The position numbers were made by a program, and so were the translations under genes. A stretch of 64,000 nucleotides of DNA from Chinchilla lanigera (taxonomy: Eukaryota; Chordata; Mammalia; Rodentia; Chinchillidae): positions 3,351,034 through 3,415,033 of the forward strand of contig NW_004955416.1 in assembly GCF_000276665.1 (NCBI RefSeq). Direction: 5' to 3'. Of this stretch, positions 46,286 through 59,200 are shown piece after piece. Numbering within the stretch: position 1 is the stretch's first letter; the number at the start of each line of letters is the position of its first letter. Below the pieces are notes generated by a model, which was given only the letters and a program-made list of their open reading frames with translations, was not told the DNA's origin and made no database searches.

Positions 46286-47639
46286 TGGAAGCTCCAGATT
46301 CAGTTTCTCTGAATCTTCAGTTCAGATTCTACCTGAAAGTTATTCCAAATTTTGGAGATTAAAAATTTATCTAAAGAACTCTGGTATACAAGAACTCCAG
46401 GTTTTGGGTGCTGTTTAATTTTAAAATTGTTTTATGTGCTTCTGAGAGGATAGGCAATATATTGTATGTAAAGAATTTAATGCACTCAGAAGTCCTGTTT
46501 TGCCATATGTTTTCTCTCTGATTATGTTGTTCACAAACGTAGAAGCAGAGAGATGATCTCTTTTTTGTGTAAGAGACAGGACATAGTTGGTTGATAACAG
46601 GAAATGAAAGTTGGCTGTGGCCTTTTAGATGGCTGGCATTAAATGGAATACCCTTTGAAAGGTGCCACTCTTCCAAACTAATGGTGGTCTCTTAAAAGAG
46701 ACTTCTCCAAATTTGTTTGTCTTGTGAAAGCATAGCAGTTGGGAAGAACCCATAACCTTTTCCAATAGGAAAGATGGATTAGTTTCAACTGACTCTGAAA
46801 AAACCTTGGTTGTGGGCCAGCTGGCAAGGGCATAAAGCAAAGTCATTACTTGAAAGTAAAAGGAAAACAAAGAAAAAGATAAATATTGTATCTACTGTCC
46901 TCCTTCGTTATTTGGGACCCTGAGTTTCCCTTGAATTTAAGACAAAACAAAAACCATCATTTTTTGGCCAAGAGAAAAAATTCCTTATTGTCTCTGTGGA
47001 AAAGTCCACTTAACAGTGGTTTGGGCATTATTGATGGTATTCATCTTTTTATTTTAAAACTTGTATGTAATGTCATACTAATTAGGGCCAAGGACTGAGA
47101 ATCTACAAAGAATTATATACAATATAGTGAATGCTTTGCATTCAGTAAAATGGGCAATAGAAAACACAATCCATTCTTAAGACAACTTCTGGAATCATTT
47201 ATATCCCTGGAATATGGATTAATATTGCATATCTCATATTGTGGCTCTAGAAATTTCCTTAAAAAAACTAAGACTTTGACGTTTTAACTACTCTCCACCT
47301 TTCTTTTCCACCTTCAAATAAATATTTGTCTTGGTTTTTGTTAGCAGTATATCTGTGTTATACAGGACAACAACTAATGTTCAAGGAATTTTCCGATGCT
47401 GCCTCCATAGTAAATTCATCTACTGCAAAGGGAAGACTTTGGAACTAAACCTAAGCTTCCTCCCACTGTATTCCAAAAGACTGCTCTACATGGGTAGACA
47501 CCTCCAACTTTCTTATAGACAATAACCTGAATGCCAAACCCAATTTTTTTTTGCTTTGGCAATTTTTGACTAAATTACAGTATTCTCCACAAACAAGATG
47601 AAAAGAGGAAGAAAATTTCACCTGCTCTTTCTTTTTTCT
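46286..47639. other. Unassigned sequence
   Basis: Nothing recognised. A 101-codon minus-strand frame (46371-46676) has no recognisable domain. Confidence 0.45.
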
Positions 47640-47850
47640 TCTGCTATATTGGAGACTGAGCCCAGGGCCACAGACATACTAGACAAATGCACAACCACTG
47701 AGCTGTGTAGCTAGTCAGAAAGTTATTTTTTTTATTATGAAACAGGGTCTCCCTAAGTAACGTAGGCTGGCTTTGTACTTGCAATTCTCCTGGCTTGGCC
47801 TCTCAAGCAGAGCTGGGATTATAGGTGTCAGACACAATACCTGGCTTTCA
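47640..47850 (-). mobile_element. B1-ID dimeric SINE, antisense
   Basis: The + strand shows the inverted ID half (ggagactgagcccagggcca; caaccactgagctgtgtagc), a T-rich linker, then the inverted B1 half (gaaacagggtctccctaagt; gtaggctggctttgtacttg; gagctgggattataggtgtc). On the minus strand it reads B1 then ID, as in the copies at 11212 and 13841. Confidence 0.88.
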
Positions 47851-48632
47851 CCCACTCTTTGATGCCAAGCTCAGGTAAGATCAGTTGCTTTGGTGGATTG
47901 ACTGATCCTTTTGGCAGCATGTATCTATCTGGGAAGAGATGTAGTTTGGGAACTAGCCATATCCTAGTTTCCCCATTTATATCTCCAGACAACATAAGTG
48001 GCAGAAGTCTCCCCTGTGCAGTGATTTTCATCAGTGCCTTTGGTTCTATCACCTGCCATAGGATATGATTCATAAGCGAGGCTTCCAAGGTGTGAACTCA
48101 ATCCATGTGCCCTTATACCCTGGCAGATAAAACTGCAGATTAGTCTGTGTTTTTATAGTTGTAACACTGGCTCTGGTGGGATTTGTGCTGGCAGTAGGAC
48201 TGAGAAAGCTACTAAAATGATCTTTCCTCCAAGTTGGCTGGCTTGAATTGTATCAATACAGGATTTACATTGGCATCATCATTGCTCTCCTCCTTAAAAA
48301 ATATTGATATTAGAGTGCAAAGTTTTTGTTTATTTTTGCAGTGTTAAAGGAAGAGATTAGAAATTGCTTGATACTTACACTCCACAGGATTCAGTATGCC
48401 AGGGAAAATTCCTTAAGCTAATTTCCTCTTGAAAATATTTGTTTTAACTTTTAAAAATACATAGGTGTCGAAATCTATGCTGCCTGCATTAAATTCTGTT
48501 GAAAGTGAAGATGTGGGCATACAGAGAAATTTTATCGGTTCTGCTAGCTCAATTTCTGCTATATAACAAGTCTAGATAGCCCAGGTTTAAATTTTATTTT
48601 GTTTGTGACTTAAAAACAATCACCGTAAAAGC
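47851..48632. other. Unassigned sequence
   Basis: Nothing recognised. Overlapping frames on both strands at 47828-48088 are short and unremarkable. Confidence 0.45.
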
Positions 48633-48812
48633 TTTTGGTTTTGTACTAGGTATTGAACCCAGGCCTTTGCACTGAGCTACATCCGTGAGCCTTTTTGGTT
48701 TCTTTATTTTGAGACATGGTTGTTAAATTGCCTAGGCTGGCCTTAACCAGAGACAGTCCTGGCTCAGCCTCCCAGAGTGCTGGAATAAGTGTGTATCACC
48801 ATGAGTTAGGAC
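48633..48812 (-). mobile_element. B1-ID dimeric SINE, antisense
   Basis: Inverted ID half (gtactaggtattgaacccag; gcactgagctacatccgtga), then the inverted B1 half (ttttgagacatggttgttaa; gcctaggctggccttaacca; cagcctcccagagtgctgga). The copy is old and diverged, 0.8 kb from the previous one in the same orientation. Confidence 0.85.
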
Positions 48813-49479
48813 TCTAAAGTTCTTTTTGAATTACTAAAAACCCTTCAGGTTTGTTCTCAAGCTAAGTATCATGTATTAGCAATAGTGCTTCTGACATAAA
48901 TCTGTCATAGGTCTATCAAATCTTTCTTAGTATAATTGTATATATAGACATGGCAAAATAAGTATTTCATCAGATTTTCCCATGCTTTGTAAAGGAGATT
49001 AAATTTAGCTTCTAAGACTATGAAGAATAAGCTATTGCCAGCCCATGTATGTCAACAAACTAATTACCAATTCTGTCACTCTCTCTTATCTTAATTTGCA
49101 TTTACAAATCTGTTTTCCATTCTTCCATTAGCTATAATAACCTGCTAAATATTCTCCCAGACTAAGTGGTTATATTGTTTGGTCTATGAGGTTCATCTAC
49201 CTAAAATAAATTTCCAGTCATATCATAGCATGGACCCCGGTCTAAAACTTTAAATGATTAGAGTATTGGGCAAATCTCTAAGTCTGGATATCAGATTCAA
49301 ACCTTCCAGGAGCTGTATGCAAATAGTTTTCCTGCCTTTGCTTTCCTTGTTACTTGTGTAGGTCAGTGTTTTACCAAGCCTGATTTCTCCAGGGCCATGT
49401 GCATTACCTGGCACATGGTGGTACTTCGGGAAATTTACTGAAATTTCCAACCCTAATTATACCTCTTGATTTGGTAAGA
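48813..49479. other. Unassigned sequence
   Basis: 49200-49450 has weak blocks (cattacctggcacatggtgg) that suggest a decayed MIR/L2 relic, not enough to assign. Confidence 0.35.
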
Positions 49480-49835
49480 CCCAAAGAAACCTCTCTTTCC
49501 ATTCTCATAAGTTCTTCTATCTAAAATGCCTTTTTTTCTCTCCATCTCCTTTTCACACCTTTTAACCTACTCATTTAAGACCCACTCCAAATGTTTTGTT
49601 TTCCAAAAATCTCTGATTTTGAAACCAGTATGGGCCTTCTTCTCTGAGTCTCCAAAGTCCCTTTTGGAGCATTCATAGCATATGTTACATTCTATGTCAT
49701 GTTATACCTACTTGTCAGCTTGTTACAATTATCCTAATAGATTCTAAGATCCTTTGGGAACTTAATCATTTTTGTTTTACCCACAATGTCTAATCTAATA
49801 TTATTCATCAGGTAATAAGCAAACTGTTACATTCT
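49480..49835 (+). mobile_element. L2 LINE 3'-end fragment
   Basis: The blocks cattctcataagttcttcta, catttaagacccactccaaa, cccttttggagcattcatag, catgttatacctacttgtca, aagatcctttgggaacttaa and tgttttacccacaatgtct follow the L2 3'-end order closely. Confidence 0.82.
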
Positions 49836-50537
49836 GAACACTAATGGTGTACGAGGCTTATTATGTAAGAGATAACCTAGAAAAATCAATCAAAAGAAAT
49901 TCTTGTGCTCTTAGTGTCTTTCAAATTTTTATGTTCTCTCACATACAGCATTTCTGGTTATTAATGCCTTTAATTAAGCTCTTCAAAAGGATATTAAAAT
50001 ACAAATAAATTTGCTTAGATAAACCCAAATGATAATTTTCCATATTAAAATGTATTAAATTCAACTTAAAATATCTACAACTAATTAATTCCTTATACTA
50101 TAGGTTTGTTTCATTTTATCTCTAATTGTTTCTTGCTATAAAATGGTATTTCCATTGTGGTTGCTTTGGGAGTAAGATTCTAATCCATTTCTTTTTCTTT
50201 TTTTTATTTTTCCTTTCCTTGGGTTGCATTCCTGGCCTCACTCATCAGTGGGAAGTCTCCCATATTTCCTCTGGGTTTATTAACACTCTGGTGTTGTAAG
50301 TGGTCTTTTATTCTAAATTGCATAGCAGGTGAATATGTAGCTTCTATATATCACAGTCTCTGGCTACATCACTTCACAGGTGGCCAACTCATGGATCACC
50401 AAATTTCCTCTTAGAAAAGTTAATTTCCAGGCATTCTTTTCAGAGAATTGGCCATTCGAGAGCACAAACTCTCCCATCATCTTCCACTTAGTACCAAGTG
50501 CATAAAGAGCTGAGTGAGTATGTAACCCACAGACCTT
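49836..50537. other. Unassigned sequence
   Basis: Nothing recognised. Confidence 0.45.
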
Positions 50538-50735
50538 ATGGTTAAGAACCCAAGTGCACTCAGGTGGAATTGGATTCAAATACTTACTTTGCCACGTCCT
50601 GGCTGCATGACCTTGGACACACTGCTTAAGTTCTCAGTGCTCTAGAAGTGGGAATAAGAGCACCTGAAAATGTACTCAAATACTTAGCCCCATACCTTGC
50701 AAGAAGTAAATTTGTAAATGCTAATGATTAGTACT
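50538..50735 (+). mobile_element. MIR SINE
   Basis: tatggttaagaacccaagtg, ggaattggattcaaatactt, ctgcatgaccttggacacac, ttaagttctcagtgctctag and gggaataagagcacctgaaa follow the MIR consensus in order. It is the best preserved MIR in the window. Confidence 0.88.
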
Positions 50736-52029
50736 CTGTCTATAAAGCTGGATCTACAGCAAATATTAAAGAATATTCTAGATCAGGAACCATAAAGTAC
50801 ACTGGCTGAGACAGCTATAATCTGAATAAGAATCAAAATGGTCTAGTCAACGTAAAATAGAACCATGGAAAGGGACAAGAAGGAGACAACAGAAATCAAT
50901 TGGCAATGCCTCAGCGATGAAGAATATAGACAAATCAGATACGATATTTAGAGACTAGTGGCTCCATAAATAGCAGTTGACGACTTGGTAAGCAAACTAT
51001 TTTTGGGATTCAGTGAGTTCAGTTTTAAATACCAGGCTGAGCTGTGGTGAGAAGGTAGACAGCAAATACTGCTTAGGTGTGAAATAGAGGAACCTGTATT
51101 TGGAGATACATTTCACATCACTCCAAAGTCAAAGAGCATTGAGACCTTAGTACCAGTGACCCACTTTGCTTACTCTACAAATCTAGTTCAGATCTTTAAT
51201 TTCTGAACCTGAAGAAGTCATTTTCCTAAAATCCCTTTCTTAAAAACATGTAGCACCACTTTTACTAATTTATTAATGCTCACAACCCAAAGTAACAGAG
51301 TAATGGAGAATAGCAGCAGCGCTTCCCATATTTTCAAGAGTCATAAAAAGATTCACCCAGAAAAAATGTCTACCCTTAGACCCAACCACACCAGAACTTT
51401 GCTATAAGCATGTGCTCAATAGAGCTAGAGTGAATAGATAGTCGGTTCAGTTCGAGCCATTGTTCAGGGTGATTTTTCCCCCAAAGAACTATGGCAACGT
51501 CTAAATATATTCTTTGGTTGTCAGAATTGAGGGAGAGTGCTGCTGACCTCTGTGCGTAGCAGGTAAGGATTCTCAGAATGCACAGTACAGCTGCCCCCAG
51601 AAATGAATGAGCTGATGCCAGATGTCAGTAAGTCCAATCTTGAGAAACCGGAATTGGAGGGACTTTAAAGAAATTTACTGTTTGATTACTTACACTTCTT
51701 AATATACTCTAAGTATATTTAAAAGTAAAGACTTTTTATTTGATTCTTCATTTGTTGATTGCTACTTCAAACTAGGATGTGTGTAAGACGTACTTGTTCT
51801 CTAGGCCTTCCCACAGCATGGATGCAAACAGCAGTGTTTATTCTCCTTCTGGTTTTGGAATAGGTGATACTGAATAGCAGACCAAGTCAGGATTCCTTTT
51901 CCATCCTTAAGTGCAAAACCAATATTTTCAGTCCTACTTGGTGAATAGGTTTATAGTTTTTTAAATAAATAAAAATAATCTTAATAATCATAAGAACCTT
52001 ACCAAGAATGTTATGGCCTGGATTCCATT
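50736..52029. other. Unassigned sequence
   Basis: Nothing recognised. Confidence 0.45.
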
Positions 52030-52049
52030 GAGAGAGAGAGAGAGAGAGA
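52030..52049. repeat. (GA)n microsatellite
   Basis: Ten GA units, then a purine-rich continuation (gaaagagaaa). Confidence 0.95.
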
Positions 52050-53104
52050 AGAAAGAGAAAGATTCAGAATGTCAGTTTGCCCTTCAGTGATGTATTAGCT
52101 ACAAGAAATCTCATTACAATTTGATGCCTGAATCCCTTGAAGGAAAGATTTCATATTGTGAAGGTAGCATATGTGTCATGTGATGTAAGTACTTACTTTT
52201 ATTGAATAGGTAAGTATATAATAGCTAAAAGCCCCATAAATCAGCTAAATGTTCTCTCAATTTATAGAGAATATTTGATCTGAGAACATTACTGTCTGGT
52301 GAACGACAGGGAGGAAAAAGAGACACGAAATGCAATAGAGATGGATATGATGACTAATTCCTTTGGATTCAGAGTATCAGGTTTCAAGTCACAAATGGAC
52401 AGCCTGCTCTGTTTCTGTACCGTCCATAGACTGCCCAGGCAATTTTAAAAATTTAAGACTTGCATATTAGATGTGGTGAATGGGGAGTTACATGCATATA
52501 ACCAAATCACTCCAGAGGGACATCCAAAAATAACGGGAGTGGGTAGACGCACTGTAGATATATTTGAGGAAGTCATTTTTCATTGGACTTTTTATTTAAG
52601 CAAATTGAATGGTGATGAAAGAAAAAAGCAACTGTATTTGGTCAATATCTGTCAGAAAGCCTTGTTCATCAGCAGGGCAAGGAAATGCTCTGTCTGGCAG
52701 CTAGGAATGAAGGATGGATTTAAACGGCCCAGAGGGTGACCCAGCATTTGCCTAGATGCCAAAGGCATCTCTAGAATTATTTTCCCCTTTTCTATAGAAG
52801 GAGGAAGGTAGCAGTTTCTCAAAAATCATGGAAATTCTTCCACCCTTTTCCCTGAAACATTTTACTTTCTAACATTATAGTTTCTCAAACACTGAAAATC
52901 TCATCTTTTGACCTTGCTTCATTTTATAATAGCGTCTTACTTTGTTTTAATTTTCTGCTGCCAAGTATTTGAATGAGAGTTACAACTATTGCCTTCATTG
53001 CCTCATCAGCCGCCAAAGCCCTCTGCAATGCAGCTCTAATATGACTGACTCCACTTTCTAGGCATATGAGATCTCTTTTTAGGCACTCAGAGATTTCCAC
53101 ATTG
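52050..53104. other. Unassigned sequence
   Basis: An 88-codon + strand frame (52473-52739) has no recognisable domain. No repeat recognised. Confidence 0.45.
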
Positions 53105-53274
53105 TAGATAAGATCCTTGTACTAGGCCTAAGAATTGTAGTTCAAATCCTTGTTCTTTTGTTTACTGGAGGATGTTTTAAACTTTAAGTGGTGCAGTTTC
53201 TTCACCCAAATGGAACTAAAAGAGAACCAATCTCAGGGACTGGTATCAACATTAACTAACAAATGTGTGCAAAG
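53105..53274 (+). mobile_element. Probable MIR SINE
   Basis: taagaattgtagttcaaatc, gtgcagtttcttcacccaaa, tctcagggactggtatcaac and attaactaacaaatgtgtgc follow the MIR order at low identity. Confidence 0.5.
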
Positions 53275-53745
53275 TCCATATCATAATCAGGGTTCTGTAG
53301 AGAAGCAAAACTAATGAAAGAAAAGGACGGAGGGAGGGAAAGTGAGAGAAAGGGAGTGTGGGTGACATAAATAAGTAACTTGCTCAGTTGATTATGGAGG
53401 CAAGCAAGTCCCAAGATCTGCACAGTGAGTGGCAGGCTAGAGACTTTGGAAAGCCAACAGCGTGGTCCCAGCCCACAGGTAGAGCAGATGTTTCAGTTAG
53501 AGTCTAAAGACAGAGAAAAGACCAGGTCCTAAGCTGACTGGACTACAAGAACTGTCTTCCTGAGGGAAAGGTTAACCCGTTTGTTGTCTTCAGACCTTCA
53601 GCTCACTGTATGAACCTGTCACCCGGCAGGGGGATATCTACTTTCTTCAGTCTACTAATTCAAATGCTCATCCCATCCAGACACCCAGAATAACATTTGA
53701 CCAAACCTCTGTGCACCCTCTGGTCCAGACAAGATAATACAGAGT
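53275..53745 (-). mobile_element. MLT2-like ERVL LTR, antisense
   Basis: atcagggttctgtagagaag, gttgattatggaggcaagca, agtcccaagatctgcacag, cagtctactaattcaaatgc, tcatcccatccagacacc and aacatttgaccaaacctctg match, in order, the reverse complement of an MLT2-type LTR, with near-complete length. No internal viral region is attached. Confidence 0.82.
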
Positions 53746-54604
53746 GCCACATGTGCTGTTCGGTACTTAGTAAATTTTTAGTGAATATTTACCTTTATGT
53801 TTCTCCCAGAGGTCTTAAATAGACTATCAGATTTTCCAGACTCCAGAAGTATTTGCTTGCACTGAAACATTTTGTTTATTATTGTTTCAAATTGTGAATT
53901 AAGCACCTTTACTTTGGACACTGGGACTCACAGGCTGGTCCTCACTTGCTGCATCACATGCTTCGCAAAGAGCCCACAGGTTCAACTAATGCTGCGAGAA
54001 TACAACTGTCTTTCCTTTTCTCATCACCTTCATAAGCCACCATGAAGAACTGAGCAGTACAAAAGTTCTGCTTATTCTCCAAATTCGTTAAACATCACTT
54101 ACTACTTTCTCTGGCTGAGCTTTTTTGTTTTGTTTTGTTTTAATTTCCTCACCCAAACTATCCTTTAAAAGCTTAATCCTTTGCCATCTGCTGGATTATT
54201 CAGGCTCCAAATTCATGTTTAAAGACACTTCAAACATCATATTTGACCTCCAGCAATTTATGATCTAATTAGGGAGATAAACCTACTAAGTGAAGTAAAC
54301 TCAAATTGGCTTGTACCAATCCCCAAATCCCTGGTGAACTCTAATATTCGCCTTTCGTGAAACAAGATCTAGTAAAACTTTGATGGATGAAAGGATGAAT
54401 GAATAAATAAATGAATGAGTAACTGGTGAGAAGGTGTCAAATTAGCACTGCAAAAGTCACAAGATTATGGAAAAGTAGACAAAAACAACTTACACTGTGA
54501 AGGGATTAAAACCAGAATGATGGCTTGAAGTCGGGGGAAGATTTTCCAGGCAACAGCGATAGAATCAGGAAAGGCTTGAAGATAAAAAGAAGGGTAAGGT
54601 GTTT
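53746..54604. other. Unassigned sequence
   Basis: Nothing recognised. About 54360-54420 has a run of gaatgaataaataaatgaat-type words. Confidence 0.45.
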
Positions 54605-54770
54605 GGGTACTCATCCATCTGCAGCTTTCTCATCTTTACAGCTGGGGTTGTTAACCAAAATCACTTCATAAGATGCTGAGAATTAAGTGAGTTAAGCACA
54701 TGTAAGTTTGTTGAGTGCCAGACCCAGAAAAAGCATTCAGTGTTTTATTACAATTATTACATTTAGAGGA
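54605..54770 (+). mobile_element. MIR SINE, 3' part
   Basis: gcagctttctcatctttaca, cataagatgctgagaattaa and ttgttgagtgccagacccag match the MIR core and 3' end in order. Confidence 0.7.
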
Positions 54771-56069
54771 ATCAAGATCTAAGATACCTATTTACAATAT
54801 AATATGCCAAGCAGCTCTTTGCTAATATTAAAATGTGCCTAGTTTTATTATTTATTGCTCTGAGGAATATTTGAGAAGTGCTGAAGCATTTTAAGAAACA
54901 AGAGGGTACTTTAAAACACCATGTTCTTACCTGTTGATGCTTAACTTCAATAATTTAAAGTATATATTATTTAAAAATGCTGCTCATGTAGCAACTTATA
55001 CGATGATAAATTTAGGTATTAGCTGCTTCTGAACTTTTGAACCTGTTGTGGGATTGAATCCACAACCAATACAGAAATGTTTCTTGTCATTTTATAATTC
55101 ATGAAGTTAAATATCTTCTGCTTCCAATGGTTATTAAGGGAAACGGTATTGGGCTGGTAGGTCTGAACTCCAAATGGATCTTTCATGTGCCTAGAAAATG
55201 TTGATTTGTGAAAGCTCTCTTGTACATCTTTTTTGGTTTATCACTTAGTAAGACTGATATTGTGGTAAAAATTGCATTGTAGTCCAGTCCTTGCCCTCTG
55301 ATTCTGAGGCTTCAGTCTTTTGCTGGGAGCCTTTTTCTTCCTCTAACTTGTTTTTTCTGCTATACTGTTCTCCTCCAATCAATGCAACATATTCACATTG
55401 CAATTTTTAAGAATTGTGTTCTTCAATTAGATTCTGAGTCCTCAAACTGTTGACCAAAACCCAAGCAAATAGGAGTGGAATGAAGACTAATGGAAAATTA
55501 CAGATTAGTCAATTTTTACAATTGTATTTTGACTTTTAAAACTTCCTGTCCAATAAATATCTCCAGATACTCAAAGAAATAAAAAAGGGGGACATAGGAT
55601 CACTTTAATGGACCTATATAAATAGTATACAGGACAAAGTGCCCATCAGACTCAGATCTGATGGACAAGTAAGGGGAGCACACTTTAGAGTACAAAGAGT
55701 AAAGGAAATTATTTTGCTTTTACCTGTAATCTCTATAGTTAAGGCCCCTCATATCTTGGCCCACTGTGTTCTAGATTTTCTTCTCTCTTGCATCAACTGA
55801 TCCTAATTCTTTTCTTAAAGAGGGAAAAATCTTGAGAGAACAAAATGTCTTTAAAAGAGTTCAAAAGCCGTTTAAATAAAAAGACAAGGTTTCACAGAGG
55901 CAGAAAAACCATTTCATAAGATTATGCAGAAAGAAAACTGGATTTGGTTCCTGTATGTTTTCACGGACCGAAAAGAACATGAGGCATCTTATGGCATTAA
56001 CTAAGAACTATAATGTTTGCAAGGCCAATGAGTTTCCTCACTCTCGAGTGGGTCTTTGAGCTTGTTCTG
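54771..56069. other. Unassigned sequence
   Basis: Nothing recognised. Confidence 0.45.
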
Positions 56070-56260
56070 TGTGTCACCTGCTGGAATAAGCTTTACATAC
56101 TCAGTGTCCTTTGTAACAGTTGTAGGAAGTAGATACTACTTGCTTTTCTAATGAGGAAATAGGCTCAGTTAGCTCTAGAGCTTTGAGCAAATGTACATGG
56201 TCAGGAAATGGCAGGGCTTGCTTCTCTGCTGAGAGTATCATTTTTAAACACCATTTCTTC
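56070..56260 (-). mobile_element. MIR SINE, antisense
   Basis: aggaagtagatactacttgc, ctaatgaggaaataggctca and caggaaatggcagggcttgc match the reverse complement of MIR (cf. ggtaggtactattatta, gatgaggaaactgaggct). Confidence 0.7.
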
Positions 56261-59200
56261 AACCCTAGCCAACTACCTTTACCTTCACCATTTGCCATAT
56301 TCTTATTCTCTATGTATTTCCATTTCCATGCAGCATTTTGCTTTAGTACTTTATTCATCAAAGAATTTGATATTTTATTTCAGTACTTTAAAGAACTATT
56401 GAATATTTAAGAAGATAAATTTATTTTATATAACTAACTAAATAAAATAGATTGTGGATACATATAATATCTTGGGCATGTAGAGAAAAAAGGTAGTAAG
56501 ATATTCTTTTAATAACAAATGAAGCAGTTTTCAAGTGACTCAAAGCCTAAAAGAGAAGGTGACAGAAAACTAGATTTACTCAGCTCCACAGGGCATCCTG
56601 GGGATGTCACACTCCTTGCTCCCTGACTGAAGGCCATTTCTTTGCCTTGAAATTGAGCTTCTTCATAACTAACTGAAAAATCCTAAAGCACGAGACATTG
56701 TTGGGGAGCCCACACTTTGCATTTCTTAAATTATACATCAGTGACTCATTGCTGAAAAATACACTCGGGCCACACTGAGAAGGGGTTTGAAGTAAGGCTG
56801 TGTTCTTATTTCCTTGGCCAAAGTGCTCTACGGGAACAGAAATGTGTGTCTTGGGAGGATGGTCTGCTGTAAGATGTAGCAAATCAACAATCATGTAACA
56901 TGGATTTTAGGGTACGTTCGTGGTGCTAAGACATAAAACTTTTGCAAAGATCTAAGAAAATCTATGTTTAAAAAATTTACAAAAGATATCAGATATCAGG
57001 AGTGATCTTTTGTGTTGTAAAACAGACCAATCGCTATGCCTGAGGTAGTTATTCTGCTACCAGCCTGGATTCTCTCCTCTGCTTTGAGGTGTTAAAAGTG
57101 GCGTTCTACAGGCTATATTCTTTGTTTGCTATGTTTTATTCAAAAGCAACTCAGGGAGGATTTAACGGCGAGAGGAGAGAGGAATGAATTTCACCCTGTC
57201 TGTCTTACTTGTCAGGCCTGCCTGGGTGGCCTGAGCAATGGCTCTTCGTTCTGGCGACGAGCTCCCCGGGCAGCTACACTGGGCCCCTCACAAGTTCAGC
57301 ACTTGAGTAGCTGCTCTCCCGCAAAGACTGAGCCTCCAATCTGTGAGCTCCTCCTGTGAGCCCCACCCAAGCCTTCTACTGAGTCCCACATTAAATTTCT
57401 CTGGTGTGATTTCTATCATCCTCACCCACATCCAGAGTGAGTTTTAAAGAAAATTTTCTTTATGTATACTCAATGCATTAAATTATCCAGAAATACCATA
57501 TTGGATTCCTTCAATTTCAATGATGAGCTTGTGAAGGTTCAAAGTTAACATATATTGACTATATAAATAGCACATATAATTTAAATAAATATAATCACTT
57601 ACATTAACCCAGTCTTGTCTTTGTCTAGTGCTTTATATCTGATATACTATCTCTTCTTAATACTTGTTATATTGAAAATATTATAATCAAAACTTTCCTA
57701 ATTTAGAAAATGCTTGACTATCATATTCTAATGTGCAATAAGGGATAAACTTTCTAGGAGGGTTAGTTAGCTTGTGATAAAGAGGAGTTCCTTCTATATT
57801 TAAAAATGAAGAGTCCAATAAATTTCTGGACTTTAACTTACCTTTACAAAATACCATATAAATGGATAAATGAAGTTAAATATATGGACTGTGCTCTCTT
57901 TAAATATAAAATAGTTTGAGAAGTAAAGGAAAAAAAGGGTACCACTGTGAAAATGTATTTAGAGTTTGACAAAATAAAAAGATTGGGACTTATGATAATG
58001 AGTTGGGCTCACTGAAGTTATGTGAAAACTAATCACAAATGAGCCTTAATTTCTCTAAGAACTACATTAGAACGCTTATTCCTAAATTCTCTAATATAAT
58101 AAAATAAAGAATGAACTATTTCGATTATTTATCAGGTAAGGTTTGTTGGCAATATTCCATAGCAAAATCAGAAAACAGATGTTTAATCTCCCTCACCAGT
58201 AGTACAAGACTGCTCCAGTCAGGTTTTACCATTGTCTTTGTCCTTAGTGTACCCCAGACATAAAATGAATTAATTAATATGTTCCATTAATTAATATTTG
58301 TCAAGGTAGCTAAAGTCACATATTCCTTTCTATCATTTAGTAAAAAGCAGTTTTATATTTTTATATAATTTACTTTAATTTTAGTAAGAGATTTTTCCTC
58401 AATAAATTCCCAAATACAAAAAAAGTTATAATATAATATCATAGTATTATCATTTTAGCAGAAATTTTGTGAGTAAATCCATAGAAAGTGAAATAGGATT
58501 TAGAATTTTTAAAATTAGCAATGTATTTATTTATCTTTTTATAAGTCTTCAATCTGCTATATATTATTTCATTACACATCACATCAGACATTATTTTTTC
58601 AAATAAAATCATATTTTACAGTGAGGATGATCTCAGTAAAGAAGCCAAAAAGATAAGACTATAGAAGCGGTGATTATACACCAAAAATAAATTGCAAAGA
58701 CGTTCAGGTAAAATGACTAAAAATAAGAGAAAATAATACATAATTTTATATCTCGAGCTAATGTCAAATTTATATACCACATTAGATTTTCCTACCTAAG
58801 CTTCCTAAAGCCAATTCAACCTAACAGAACTTGCTATATTGCAGATTTAGATTTTGTCCTAAATGATCCTGGCAGCCCCCTACCTAACCCTGCAAAACCC
58901 TTAATCCTAACAGCAAATCTGTATGCTTTTGAGAACAGATAATATGGAAAGTATAAAAAGAAATATTGACCTAGAAAATATGTTTTTCTGGACAATTCTA
59001 TTTTGCTCATGCTAACTACACTCAAGAGGATAATATTTTTAAAAATGGATGATGGGGATTTACGGGATTGCCCAAATCTGTGACAATAGCTACACTGTTT
59101 TGTAGTCAACTGTGATTGTTAACTGCTGCATCCCCAAAGCATTGTGATAGATTGCTTTATACCCCTGCCAGTTAAGGGATACCTTTAAGGTAAGGATTGT

